Positions 7,701 to 14,991 of a stretch of DNA of 17,612 bases are shown here, piece after piece (position 1 is the stretch's first letter; each line of letters begins with the position of its first letter). The notes under the pieces were generated by a model, which did no database searches, had not been told where the DNA came from, and saw nothing but the letters and a program-made list of their open reading frames with translations. Position numbers and translations under genes: made by a program. Source of the DNA: Gammaproteobacteria bacterium (lineage in GTDB: Bacteria; Pseudomonadota; Gammaproteobacteria; Steroidobacterales; Rariloculaceae); contig SMWC01000084.1 in the NCBI GenBank assembly GCA_004357505.1, positions 1 through 17,612 of the forward strand, written 5' to 3'.

Positions 7701-8274
7701 AGTCATCGGCGCATTACCCAGCGAAGGTGCGCAGTATGGTTCGCGCAAAGATGCCACCATCGCAGGGCTCGTGATGGAGATATTTCGTCGGGGGAACAGG
7801 GTATCGATGCGTCTGGACGATAATACGGATCGCGTCGAAGTGACCCTGTTCAACGAAACCTACGCGCACTACAGACATTTGATTACCAAGGACGCGGTTC
7901 TGGTGGTGGACGGCCAGCTGCGATTTGACGATTTCTTAAAAGTGTGGCGAGTAACAGCGAGGAGCATCCGCTCGGTCGATGAGGCGATCGAGGAAACTGC
8001 TCGAAGGCTGACAATTCGCTGGACCTCCGAGGAAGAAGGTCAGGAGTTCGTACATCGCCTTCGCGAGATGCTACAGCCATTCACCCAGGGAAAGTGCGAG
8101 GTTTGTGTCGAGTACGCAGGTCCTGCGGCTCAAGCTTCCCTTACGCTGGGGCAGGGATGGACTGTACGGCCGACACGGGAACTACGCGAACAGCTGACGC
8201 GATTAGTGGGTGAGGAGCGATATTCAATTCAATATCCTAGGCATCTGTCTAGTGGTCCAACAAGGCTAGTTTGA
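4768..8274 (+). CDS. dnaE: DNA polymerase III subunit alpha
   Basis: This is the catalytic subunit of the replicative polymerase. The 1168-residue product matches E. coli DnaE (1160). The PHP domain is at 1-280 (FVHLRVHSEYSLVD start). The C-family catalytic core includes GPGRGSGAGSLVAYVLGI and PDFDIDFC with Asp401 and Asp403; the third aspartate is Asp554 in VKFDFLGLKT. FNKSHSAAYA, helix-hairpin-helix and OB-fold regions (about 995-1065) follow. QAALF at 916-920 corresponds to the E. coli clamp-binding motif QADMF. The frame is open back to 4594, but ATG 4768 overlaps the rnhB stop as ATGA and starts with the family N-terminus. The last residues after IQYPR (about ten) look like an added tail: part of their coding sequence is the left arm of a 15-bp inverted repeat. 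Confidence 0.97.
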   Translation: MTSPKTRFVHLRVHSEYSLVDSVLSVPRLLQQALQLNMPAVGLADQSNLFAAIKFYREALKRGIKPIVGVDLWIAAAAQDRDPSRLTLFCMDEDGFRNLSRLVTLSYSHGQYLGRALVLKEWLEQDKLAGLLALSGGQSGELGRILLGSRSEKATNALRYWRTLFPDRFYIELQRIGRPQENVYLSKAVDLAGLERVPIVATNDVRFLTRPDFESHEIRICIQQSRILDESGRPKEYTEHQYLKSPEEMADLFRDLPEALANSVEIAKRCNLRMEQEKVFLPKFQLPCGTTADAYLRTQVHEGLRTRLPGLERAQAEAVSYTERLEHELAVICEMGFEGYFLIVADFISWARTNAIPVGPGRGSGAGSLVAYVLGITDLDPIAHELLFERFLNPERVSMPDFDIDFCIEGRDRVIEYVTQRYGTDRVSQIITFGTMAAKAVVRDVGRVLGMPYGYVDRIAKLIPFEIGITLEKALADSDELKKAYDSEDEVRTLIDLARPLEGLVRNAGTHAGGVVIAPAPLMEFMPLYCEPGGNSLTQFDKDDVESIGLVKFDFLGLKTLTIIDRAVSAINRRRHAENLEPIRIAELPLDDPATYELLRSCQTTAVFQLESRGMRDLIKRLQPDRFDDLVAILALFRPGPLQSGMVEDFIDRKHGRNSEPIDYFHPTLEPILKSTYGVILYQEQVMQIAQVMAGYSLGGADLLRRAMGKKKPEEMAQQRSIFLDGASRMHIDEKKASYVFDLMEKFAGYGFNKSHSAAYALVAYQTAWLKAHHPEALMSAVLTADLDNTDRLVLLKDECAQMGIVLQRPDVNISAYEFTVGDGSSITYGLGAIKGVGRGVIESIELERQAHGPFRNLLDLCSRVGQHRLNRRVLEALARSGALDDLGANRATLLNSVPNALKLAERSAHATAAGQAALFSEQDNDGGLERLFTPVREWNERERLAAERESLGLFLSGHPFDQYAEHCRHFTDGSISKVIGALPSEGAQYGSRKDATIAGLVMEIFRRGNRVSMRLDDNTDRVEVTLFNETYAHYRHLITKDAVLVVDGQLRFDDFLKVWRVTARSIRSVDEAIEETARRLTIRWTSEEEGQEFVHRLREMLQPFTQGKCEVCVEYAGPAAQASLTLGQGWTVRPTRELREQLTRLVGEERYSIQYPRHLSSGPTRLV

Positions 8275-8309
8275 CAAGTTCGGCGAGAACGTGACCTTGT
8301 TGGACCACT
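8251..8309. repeat. 15-bp perfect inverted repeat spanning the dnaE stop
   Basis: AGTGGTCCAACAAGG at 8251-8265 is the exact complement of CCTTGTTGGACCACT at 8295-8309, with a 29-base spacer that holds the dnaE stop codon (8272-8274). No T-run follows, so it does not look like a standard intrinsic terminator. It could be an RNA hairpin, a protein-binding dyad or a remnant of a small repeat element. Confidence 0.9.
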
Positions 8310-8347
8310 TCGACGGACTCGTCACGATATCATCTGCGAACTTGTCA
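8272..8347. repeat. Second inverted repeat with nested stem, upstream of accA
   Basis: TGACAAGTTCG (8272-8282), starting exactly at the dnaE stop codon, is the perfect complement of CGAACTTGTCA (8337-8347). Inside it CGTGAC (8290-8295) pairs with GTCACG (8321-8326), so a two-stage hairpin can form. Its left arm lies in the loop of the neighbouring 15-bp repeat and its loop holds that repeat's right arm. The two structures therefore compete or form a pseudoknot. Confidence 0.85.
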
Positions 8348-8377
8348 GCTTTCGGGTCTTAAGGGTAAGGTCAGCGG

Positions 8378-9337
<960 letters not shown>

Positions 9338-9406
9338 GTGATACGCCGGACAGTCTCAGGATATCGGGAGTGTAAGCGTGTCTAATCCGCCAACGGCGTT
9401 CGCGTG

Positions 9407-10741
9407 ATGGAACCGTTCCTGCAGAAACTAACGCTAGCACTTGGGCAGTTTCCCGTGATGCCGGATACGCCCCGTGTCGACGTTGCGTACAGCGGCGGAT
9501 TGGATTCGACCGTACTGTTGACGGCACTGACGCGATTGGAGCTCGAGATGCCTATCCGCGCTCTGCATATCGATCATGGACTGCATCCGGACTCCGGAAA
9601 CTGGACTCAGCACTGCCGGCAGATCGCGGCAGAGTTGGACGTTGCCTTCGATAGCCGGCGGGTAGAAATTCCCGACGTCCGTGGCCGGAGCCTGGAAGCG
9701 TCCGCGCGTGAGATTCGTTACGCGACGCTCGGCGAGATGATGGAGCCGGCTGAGTTACTGCTCACGGCGCATCATAGCGATGATCAACTGGAAACGGTCC
9801 TGTACCGGCTACTGCGAGGCAGCGGAGTCAAAGGTCTGCGCGGCATCGCGCCGTTCGCCCGTCTGGGCCCCGGGCACATCGGGCGGCCCATGCTGACGAT
9901 GTCCAAGGAAGAGATTCGGGGCATCGGTAAAGATTGGAATCTGAGCTGGGTAGAGGATCCGACGAATCTCGACCTACGTTTCGATCGCAACTACCTGCGA
10001 CGGGAAGTCGTCCCGCGTCTGCAACTGCGCTGGCCAAGCGCGGCAGTGACCGTCGGCCGTGCCGCGCGGCAGATGACCGATGCTCAAGATATTCTCGACT
10101 CAGTTGCGCTGGAGGATTCGGCTTGTATCGAGAGTGCGGACCGGATTTCTCAGCCCTATCTGCGAGCGTTGAGTGCCACAAGGCGGGCCAATTTGCTTCG
10201 CTATCTGATCTTCAAAGTCGGGCTGCCGGTACCTAACGCCAAGCAACTCAAAGCGCTGCTCGCGGCCACGGACGTAACGCGGCCGGATGCGCAGACGCAG
10301 GTCCAGTGGCCGGGCGGCGAGGGGCGGATTTTTCGCGGCCAGCTTTATCTGTTTAAGCCGATGGCACCATGCTCCGGACCGGAATATCGGGGCTCGCTGA
10401 ATCGCAGCAACTCCTGGCAAGGCCCCGAAGGCCGACTCGAGCTTCGCCGTACCGATGGCCCGGGCCTTCCGGATAGCTGGGCTCAGCACGGCTTGACGGT
10501 TCGTTTCCGTGTCGGCGGCGAGCGTTTCAAACCGATCCAGCAAGGCCATACTCGCAAGCTGAAGAAATGGCTGCAGCTGGCGGGTGTCGTGCCCTGGATG
10601 CGCGGTCGCATTCCGTTGCTCTACCGTGAGTCGACCTTGGTCGCCGTCGGCGATCTGTGGTTGAGCGATCAGGTTCGGCAGATTGAGACCGGCGAACCGG
10701 CCTGGCGAGTGGACTGGAGCGATCACCCGCCCGTCAACTGA
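9407..10741 (+). CDS. tilS: tRNA(Ile)-lysidine synthetase
   Basis: TilS attaches lysine to C34 of the CAU-anticodon isoleucine tRNA, switching it from AUG to AUA decoding. The 444-residue protein shows the PP-loop SGGLDST (29-35), LHIDHGLHPDS, EASAREIRYATL, AHHSDDQLETVLYRLLRGSG (from 121), WVEDPTN (181-187) and RNYLR. A substrate-binding middle domain follows. The C-terminal TilS_C domain includes FRVGGERFKPIQQGHTRKLKKWLQ and ends in VAVGDLWLSDQ. A GTG at 9404 directly precedes the ATG at 9407 and either could be used; an in-frame stop at 9383 limits the start. There is no clear Shine-Dalgarno sequence. The 69-base gap after accA shows no strong structure. The accA-tilS-pyrG order is common in gammaproteobacteria. 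Confidence 0.95.
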   Translation: MEPFLQKLTLALGQFPVMPDTPRVDVAYSGGLDSTVLLTALTRLELEMPIRALHIDHGLHPDSGNWTQHCRQIAAELDVAFDSRRVEIPDVRGRSLEASAREIRYATLGEMMEPAELLLTAHHSDDQLETVLYRLLRGSGVKGLRGIAPFARLGPGHIGRPMLTMSKEEIRGIGKDWNLSWVEDPTNLDLRFDRNYLRREVVPRLQLRWPSAAVTVGRAARQMTDAQDILDSVALEDSACIESADRISQPYLRALSATRRANLLRYLIFKVGLPVPNAKQLKALLAATDVTRPDAQTQVQWPGGEGRIFRGQLYLFKPMAPCSGPEYRGSLNRSNSWQGPEGRLELRRTDGPGLPDSWAQHGLTVRFRVGGERFKPIQQGHTRKLKKWLQLAGVVPWMRGRIPLLYRESTLVAVGDLWLSDQVRQIETGEPAWRVDWSDHPPVN

Positions 10742-11105
10742 CACTCAGGCCGCACGCCCGGCCGCTAGGGCCGCGATACTCCCGTCCGGTGGTCTTGTGA
10801 GGTCGGCTCAATCGGAGGCTCGTCGCTTTAGGCCGTCCCTGGCAGTTTCTCGCCCGCGACGCTCGCAAGACTATCCGCGTACGCCCCGAGCGGTCACCGC
10901 AGCGTCACGCACGGCGGTGATCGCGAGCAGTCGCTAGCCGGGTGCGCGTCCCGTTCGGCACGGTGGTGGCGGCGACCGTGTACTTTTGGTAGCTTGTAAT
11001 ACCGTCTTCAATGCATCAGCCGAGCGAATTCGAGCGTCGTGGGCAAATCCCGGCCAGGGACCTAGCTACGACCGCTAAGCTATTCGAGACCAACAGGGAC
11101 GGGCA
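10742..11105. other. 364-base intergenic region before pyrG
   Basis: No gene is supported here. Just after tilS a GC-rich stretch can form short stems (CGGCC with GGCCG, about 10759-10773) without a T-run. A more AT-rich patch lies at about 10979-11010, where promoter elements would be expected, but no hexamer pair with proper spacing stands out. The possible 84-codon frame 10683-10937 overlaps tilS, is Ala/Arg-rich and resembles no family. The region probably holds the start of a pyrG-eno-ftsB transcript. Confidence 0.5.
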
Positions 11106-12752
11106 ATGACGCGATTTATATTCATCACCGGGGGTGTCGTTTCATCCTTGGGCAAGGGCATCACCTCAGCCTCTCTAGGAGCGATCCTCGAGTCGCGCGG
11201 CCTGACGGTCCGGCTGGTAAAGCTCGATCCGTACATCAACGTCGATCCGGGGACGATGAGCCCCTTTCAACATGGCGAAGTCTTCGTTACCGAGGACGGT
11301 ACCGAGGCGGATCTGGATCTCGGCCACTATGAACGGTTCGTTGGCACGAAGACTGGGCGCGACAGCAACTTCACGACCGGTCGAATCTACAGCAACGTGA
11401 TCGCCAAGGAACGGCGTGGCGATTATCTCGGGGCGACAGTCCAGGTGATTCCCCATATCACCGATGAAATTAAACAGAGTGTACGGCGCGGGGCGGGTGA
11501 CGCAGATGTCTGCCTGGTCGAAATCGGTGGAACCGTTGGCGACATCGAGTCATTACCTTTTCTCGAGGCCATCCGCCAGATGGGTGTCGAGCTCGGTCGG
11601 GACCGGGCGCTTTACATCCATCTGACCCTCGTGCCCTTTCTCGCAGCTTCATCGGAGATCAAGACGAAGCCCACACAGCACTCGGTGAAGGAACTGCGCT
11701 CGATCGGGATACAGCCGGACATTCTGGTATGCCGATCAGAAAAACCGCTGCCGGCAGCACAGAGAGCCAAAATCGCGCTCTTCACGAGTGTGGAAGAGCG
11801 GGCCGTCATCTCCCTGATGGATGCCGATGACTTGTACAAGATTCCGTTGATGCTCCAGGAGCAGGGCCTCGACAATATCGTCGTCGATAAATTGCAGTTG
11901 TCCGGCGGGCCGGCCGATCTGAACGAGTGGCGAACGGTGGTCGATGCCCGCAGACATCCGGAAGCCGAAGTGAAAATTGCGATGATCGGCAAATATGTCG
12001 ATCTCAAGGATGCCTATATTTCGCTGACCGAGGCGTTGCTGCACGCTGGAATCCACACACGGACGCGGGTCAATATCAGCTATGTCGAGTCTGAGAGCTT
12101 GGAAGAAGACGGTCTCGCTGCGCTGAAGGATGTCGATGCGATTCTGGTTCCAGGAGGCTTTGGTGAACGAGGGATCGGGGGGAAGATCCAAGCAGTGCAG
12201 CTCGCAAGAGAGAAGGGGATCCCTTTTTTGGGGATCTGCTTAGGTCTGCAAATAGCCGTCATCGAGTTTGCTCGAAACGTCGCAGGGCTGCCGGGCGCTC
12301 ACTCCACTGAGTTTGAGCCTGCAACGCCGGATCCGGTGATCGCACTCATTACAGAGTGGCAGGATCGAAGCGGTACGACCGAGGAGCGTTCGGCGCAGTC
12401 CGATCTCGGCGGCAGCATGCGCCTTGGGGCTCAGGCCTGTCGACTAACGCCCGGTAGCCTGGCACACGCCGCCTATGGGGCCGACACAATTTTGGAGCGC
12501 CACCGTCACCGCTACGAATTCAACAATGGTTACATGGAGCAGCTTGAAGCTGCCGGAATGAAGTTCTCTGGCCTCTCCGATGATGGGCTGGTTGAAGTCG
12601 TTGAGTTACCGAATCACCCATGGTTTCTTGCTTGCCAATTTCACCCCGAATTCACATCGAACCCACGCAACGGACATCCGTTGTTTACGAACTTCGTCAC
12701 CGCAGCTCGTGCTTGCCAGGGCCTAAAGCTTCCACGAGTCGCCGGAGCATGA
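11106..12752 (+). CDS. pyrG: CTP synthase
   Basis: PyrG makes CTP from UTP, ATP and glutamine in the cytoplasm. The 548-residue product matches the family (E. coli 545). The N-terminal synthase domain starts FIFITGGVVSSLGKGITSAS with the P-loop, followed by KLDPYINVDPGTMSPFQHGE and VEIGGTVGDIES. The C-terminal class I glutamine amidotransferase domain (from about 288) has the nucleophile Cys378 in GICLGLQ and the triad partners His513 and Glu515 in CQFHPEF. RHRHRYEFNN is also conserved. The ATG has AGGGA at 11095-11099, six bases away. The stop is 32 bases before eno. No kdsA lies between pyrG and eno, unlike in Pseudomonas but as in E. coli. Confidence 0.98.
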   Translation: MTRFIFITGGVVSSLGKGITSASLGAILESRGLTVRLVKLDPYINVDPGTMSPFQHGEVFVTEDGTEADLDLGHYERFVGTKTGRDSNFTTGRIYSNVIAKERRGDYLGATVQVIPHITDEIKQSVRRGAGDADVCLVEIGGTVGDIESLPFLEAIRQMGVELGRDRALYIHLTLVPFLAASSEIKTKPTQHSVKELRSIGIQPDILVCRSEKPLPAAQRAKIALFTSVEERAVISLMDADDLYKIPLMLQEQGLDNIVVDKLQLSGGPADLNEWRTVVDARRHPEAEVKIAMIGKYVDLKDAYISLTEALLHAGIHTRTRVNISYVESESLEEDGLAALKDVDAILVPGGFGERGIGGKIQAVQLAREKGIPFLGICLGLQIAVIEFARNVAGLPGAHSTEFEPATPDPVIALITEWQDRSGTTEERSAQSDLGGSMRLGAQACRLTPGSLAHAAYGADTILERHRHRYEFNNGYMEQLEAAGMKFSGLSDDGLVEVVELPNHPWFLACQFHPEFTSNPRNGHPLFTNFVTAARACQGLKLPRVAGA

Positions 12753-12754
12753 TG

Positions 12755-12770
12755 CGGTCTAGTTAGACCG
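12755..12770 (+). other. 6-bp hairpin between pyrG and eno
   Basis: CGGTCT (12755-12760) pairs perfectly with AGACCG (12765-12770) around a 4-base loop, immediately 5' of the eno Shine-Dalgarno sequence. No T-run follows, so it is not a usual terminator. An mRNA processing or spacing role is only a guess. Confidence 0.6.
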
Positions 12771-12773
12771 TGC

Positions 12774-12778
12774 AGGAG
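12774..12778 (+). promoter_or_regulatory. Ribosome binding site fixing the eno start
   Basis: AGGAG lies six bases before the ATG at 12785. It favours that start over the in-frame GTG at 12770, which would add five residues (MQELG) absent from the family. Confidence 0.8.
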
Positions 12779-12784
12779 CTAGGA

Positions 12785-14068
12785 ATGAGCAAGATCAGGG
12801 ATGTTCAGGGAATCGAAATTCTCGATTCTCGCGGTACGCCGACGGTCGAAGCGGAGATCACTCTCGAATCCGGGGTGACCGGTCGCGCGGCAGTGCCTTC
12901 CGGCGCCTCCACCGGCGCCAGGGAAGCTACCGAGTTACGTGACGGGGATGATGAACGCTATCTGGGCAAAGGAGTCACCCGAGCGGTAGCCAATGTAAAC
13001 GGTGAACTTCGTGATGCCGTTGTCGGTATGGAAACGGCAGAACAGCAATTGTTGGACCAGCGACTTATCGCGATCGATGGTACCGAGAATAAGTCGCGCC
13101 TTGGCGCGAACGCCATCCTAGCCGTCTCCTTGGCCAACGCTAGGGCTGCGGCTGCGGCGCAGGGCCTGCCGCTCTTCCGGCATCTGTTCAGCCGCGACTC
13201 CTACGTGTTGCCGGTGCCGCTGATGAACATCATTAACGGCGGCGCTCACGCTGATAATAGCGTTGATATTCAAGAGTTTATGATTATTCCTGTCGGAGCG
13301 CCCAGCTTTTCAGAAGCGCTACGCTACGGCGCTGAGATTTTTCACGCACTCAAGGCCTTGTTACTTGGACGTGGCCTGAATACCGCGGTGGGTGACGAGG
13401 GCGGTTTCGCCCCCGATCTGGAGTCCAACGAGGCCGCATTGCAGACGATTGCCGTTGCGGTAGAGAACGCAGGCTACACTCTCGGGCGGGAAATCTATCT
13501 GGGTCTGGATGTTGCCAGCTCCGAGTTCTTCAGCGACGGCAGCTATCACCTCGATTCAGAGGATCGGCATTTCGAGGCGGCTGCGTTTTCCGGCTATCTC
13601 GAAGACCTCGTCGCCCGCTATCCGATCATCTCGATTGAGGATGGTATGGCGGAAGATGACTGGGACGGTTGGCAACTTCACAGTGATCGCCTACGTGGCT
13701 CCGTGCAACTGGTTGGCGACGATCTGTTCGTGACCAATACCGAGATTCTCGCGAAGGGCATCGAGCGAAAGATTGCCAACAGCATACTCATCAAGCCGAA
13801 TCAGATCGGTACGCTGACCGAGACGCTGGAGGCTATCGAGATGGCAGCCGGGGCAGACTACTCGTCCGTGGTCTCTCATCGGTCGGGGGAAACGGAAGAT
13901 ACGATCATCGCGGACATCGCAGTTGCGACTTCTGCCACGCAGATCAAAACCGGCTCGTTGTGCCGCTCGGATCGTTTGGCAAAGTATAATCAGCTACTGC
14001 GTATCGAAAAGGCTCTGGGCTCCGGCGCAAGTTATGCGGGCGCCGATGCTTTTCCTATAACGCTTTAG
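12785..14068 (+). CDS. eno: Enolase
   Basis: Enolase converts 2-phosphoglycerate to phosphoenolpyruvate in glycolysis and in many bacteria is also an RNA degradosome partner. The 427-residue protein is complete. The N-terminus is MSKIRDVQGIEILDSRGTPTVE, the mobile loop is PSGASTGAREATELRD, and GGAHADN has His155. Catalytic Glu205 lies in GDEGGFAP. The magnesium ligands are Asp242, Glu285 (SIEDGMAEDDWDGW) and Asp312 (GDDLFVTN). The catalytic lysine is Lys337 in LIKPNQIG. SHRSGETEDT and KTGSLCRSDRLAKYNQLLRIE are also present. The start is set by AGGAG six bases upstream. ftsB follows after only a few bases, so the two are likely co-transcribed. All active-site residues are intact. Confidence 0.98.
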   Translation: MSKIRDVQGIEILDSRGTPTVEAEITLESGVTGRAAVPSGASTGAREATELRDGDDERYLGKGVTRAVANVNGELRDAVVGMETAEQQLLDQRLIAIDGTENKSRLGANAILAVSLANARAAAAAQGLPLFRHLFSRDSYVLPVPLMNIINGGAHADNSVDIQEFMIIPVGAPSFSEALRYGAEIFHALKALLLGRGLNTAVGDEGGFAPDLESNEAALQTIAVAVENAGYTLGREIYLGLDVASSEFFSDGSYHLDSEDRHFEAAAFSGYLEDLVARYPIISIEDGMAEDDWDGWQLHSDRLRGSVQLVGDDLFVTNTEILAKGIERKIANSILIKPNQIGTLTETLEAIEMAAGADYSSVVSHRSGETEDTIIADIAVATSATQIKTGSLCRSDRLAKYNQLLRIEKALGSGASYAGADAFPITL

Positions 14069-14075
14069 AGGCGTG

Positions 14076-14372
14076 ATGCGACTTTTGCTTTTCGCACTGG
14101 TTCTGGTTTTGGCGCTGCTGCAGGGGAGGCTGTGGCTCTCGAACGATGGGCTGCGGGAGGTCTGGCGCCTCGACGACCAGGTCTTTGAGCGCTCGGAGGA
14201 AAATCGCGAGCTCGCAGCGCGAAACGCGGCGCTCGAAGCGGAGGTAGTGGATCTTAAGCAGGGCCTCTCCGCCACGGAGGAACGGGCTCGGACGGACCTT
14301 GGCCTGGTCGCCGCCGGTGAGACGTTCTTCCAGATCATCCCCTATCAACCGCCGTCCCCCGACGATCCCTGA
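14076..14372 (+). CDS. ftsB: Cell division protein FtsB
   Basis: FtsB is a small bitopic inner-membrane protein of the FtsQLB complex, which activates septal peptidoglycan synthesis. The 98-residue protein has a single N-terminal membrane segment (LLLFALVLVLALLQGRLWL). A periplasmic coiled coil follows (RLDDQVFERSEENRELAARNAALEAEVVDLKQG). The C-terminal part contains RTDLGLVAAGETFFQII, typical of FtsB/DivIC proteins. A GTG at 14073 directly precedes the ATG at 14076. The ATG is preferred because AGAGG at 14067-14071 is four bases away from it and only one base from the GTG. The gene follows eno as in most gammaproteobacteria, but the usual next genes ispD and ispF are absent. A minus-strand Smr gene ends 11 bases after its stop. 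Confidence 0.93.
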   Translation: MRLLLFALVLVLALLQGRLWLSNDGLREVWRLDDQVFERSEENRELAARNAALEAEVVDLKQGLSATEERARTDLGLVAAGETFFQIIPYQPPSPDDP

Positions 14373-14377
14373 TAGTG

Positions 14378-14391
14378 GCCGCGCTAGCGGC
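14378..14391. other. GC hairpin between convergent ftsB and Smr genes
   Basis: GCCGC (14378-14382) pairs with GCGGC (14387-14391) around the loop GCTA, which contains the minus-strand stop codon of the Smr gene. It is placed where a bidirectional terminator would be expected, but it lacks a T-run on either side. Confidence 0.4.
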
Positions 14392-14920
14392 GTCGGAGGA
14401 GTACGTAGACGGCACCGCTACCGCCGTCGCGAACTCGAGCGGTGACGAACGCCAGAACTTCGTCCCACTGCATCAGCCAGCGCTGAACATTGCCCTTGAG
14501 TACCGGGCCGCGGGGGCCCGAGCCCAGCCCCTTGCCATGAATCACTCGCACGCAGCCCAGCCTACGCTGCGCGGATTCGCCGATAAAGTCTCGTAACAGC
14601 AGCTTCGCTTCATTAACCGTCAGCCCGTGCAGATCGGTTTCGGCCTCGATACTGAACCGTCCCCGCCGCAGCTGGCGGAAGATTTTCTCCGGCAAACCGG
14701 GGCGACGATACGCGATTTCTTCACCGAGCTGCTCGATCATGTCCGGCGCGCCTTCTCCCGGGCCGCTGACGCTCTCGACCAACAGCGCCGCATGGGCCGC
14801 TCGACTGTTATGGGCCTTGGCTTGCGGGCGCTTTGTTGCGAGAACGCGCTCGATCTTTTGCAGCGGTTTGACACCCTGCATCGCTTTCGCGAACGCATCC
14901 CGCTCGTCATCGTTTGTCAA
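14384..14920 (-). CDS. Smr-domain protein (SmrA/SmrB-type nuclease family)
   Basis: Small MutS-related domain proteins are nucleases. E. coli SmrB cleaves mRNA at collided ribosomes, while other members act on DNA structures; which role applies here cannot be decided from sequence. The 178-residue product has an N-terminal segment DDERDAFAKAMQGVKPL and a linker, then RRPGLPEKIFRQLRRGRFSIEAE leading into the Smr domain. That domain carries DLHG (96-99) and VIHGKG (126-131), the two conserved motifs, and ends GGSGAVYVLLRRR. The start is TTG at 14920, preceded nine bases upstream by AGAGGA on the minus strand; no in-frame ATG lies nearby upstream. It is convergent with ftsB and divergent from surE, where ispD, ispF and truD are often found. 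Confidence 0.88.
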   Translation of the reverse strand: MTNDDERDAFAKAMQGVKPLQKIERVLATKRPQAKAHNSRAAHAALLVESVSGPGEGAPDMIEQLGEEIAYRRPGLPEKIFRQLRRGRFSIEAETDLHGLTVNEAKLLLRDFIGESAQRRLGCVRVIHGKGLGSGPRGPVLKGNVQRWLMQWDEVLAFVTARVRDGGSGAVYVLLRRR

Positions 14921-14991
14921 TGTAGCGGTTCCTCTTGCCCCAAGGCTTCCAGTATAGTGACACGATTCGTGGCGATTCCAGGGACCGGCAC
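14921..14991. promoter_or_regulatory. Divergent promoter region, Smr gene / surE
   Basis: This is the 71-base gap between the divergent TTG start of the Smr gene and the GTG start of surE. TATAGT at 14953-14958 is a good -10 candidate for surE. TATACT read on the minus strand from the overlapping 14951-14956 is one for the Smr gene. Neither has a convincing -35 at 16-18 bases. The two promoters, if real, would overlap and exclude each other. Confidence 0.35.
14980..14984 (+). promoter_or_regulatory. Ribosome binding site fixing the surE GTG start
   Basis: AGGGA lies seven bases before the GTG at 14992. This start gives the family N-terminus MRILLSNDDG. The frame is open further up to 14935, but that would add 19 unrelated residues. 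Confidence 0.75.

Noticed and set aside
8251..8347. Intrinsic terminator for dnaE
   Set aside because: The stems are strong but no T-run follows either one, so a standard Rho-independent terminator is not supported.
10683..10937. 84-codon frame overlapping the tilS end
   Set aside because: Its composition is Arg/Ala/Pro-rich with no motif, and most of it reads GC-rich non-coding sequence.
12770..12784. GTG start adding five residues to enolase
   Set aside because: It lies upstream of the Shine-Dalgarno sequence AGGAG, which is well placed for ATG 12785. MSKIRDV is the family start.
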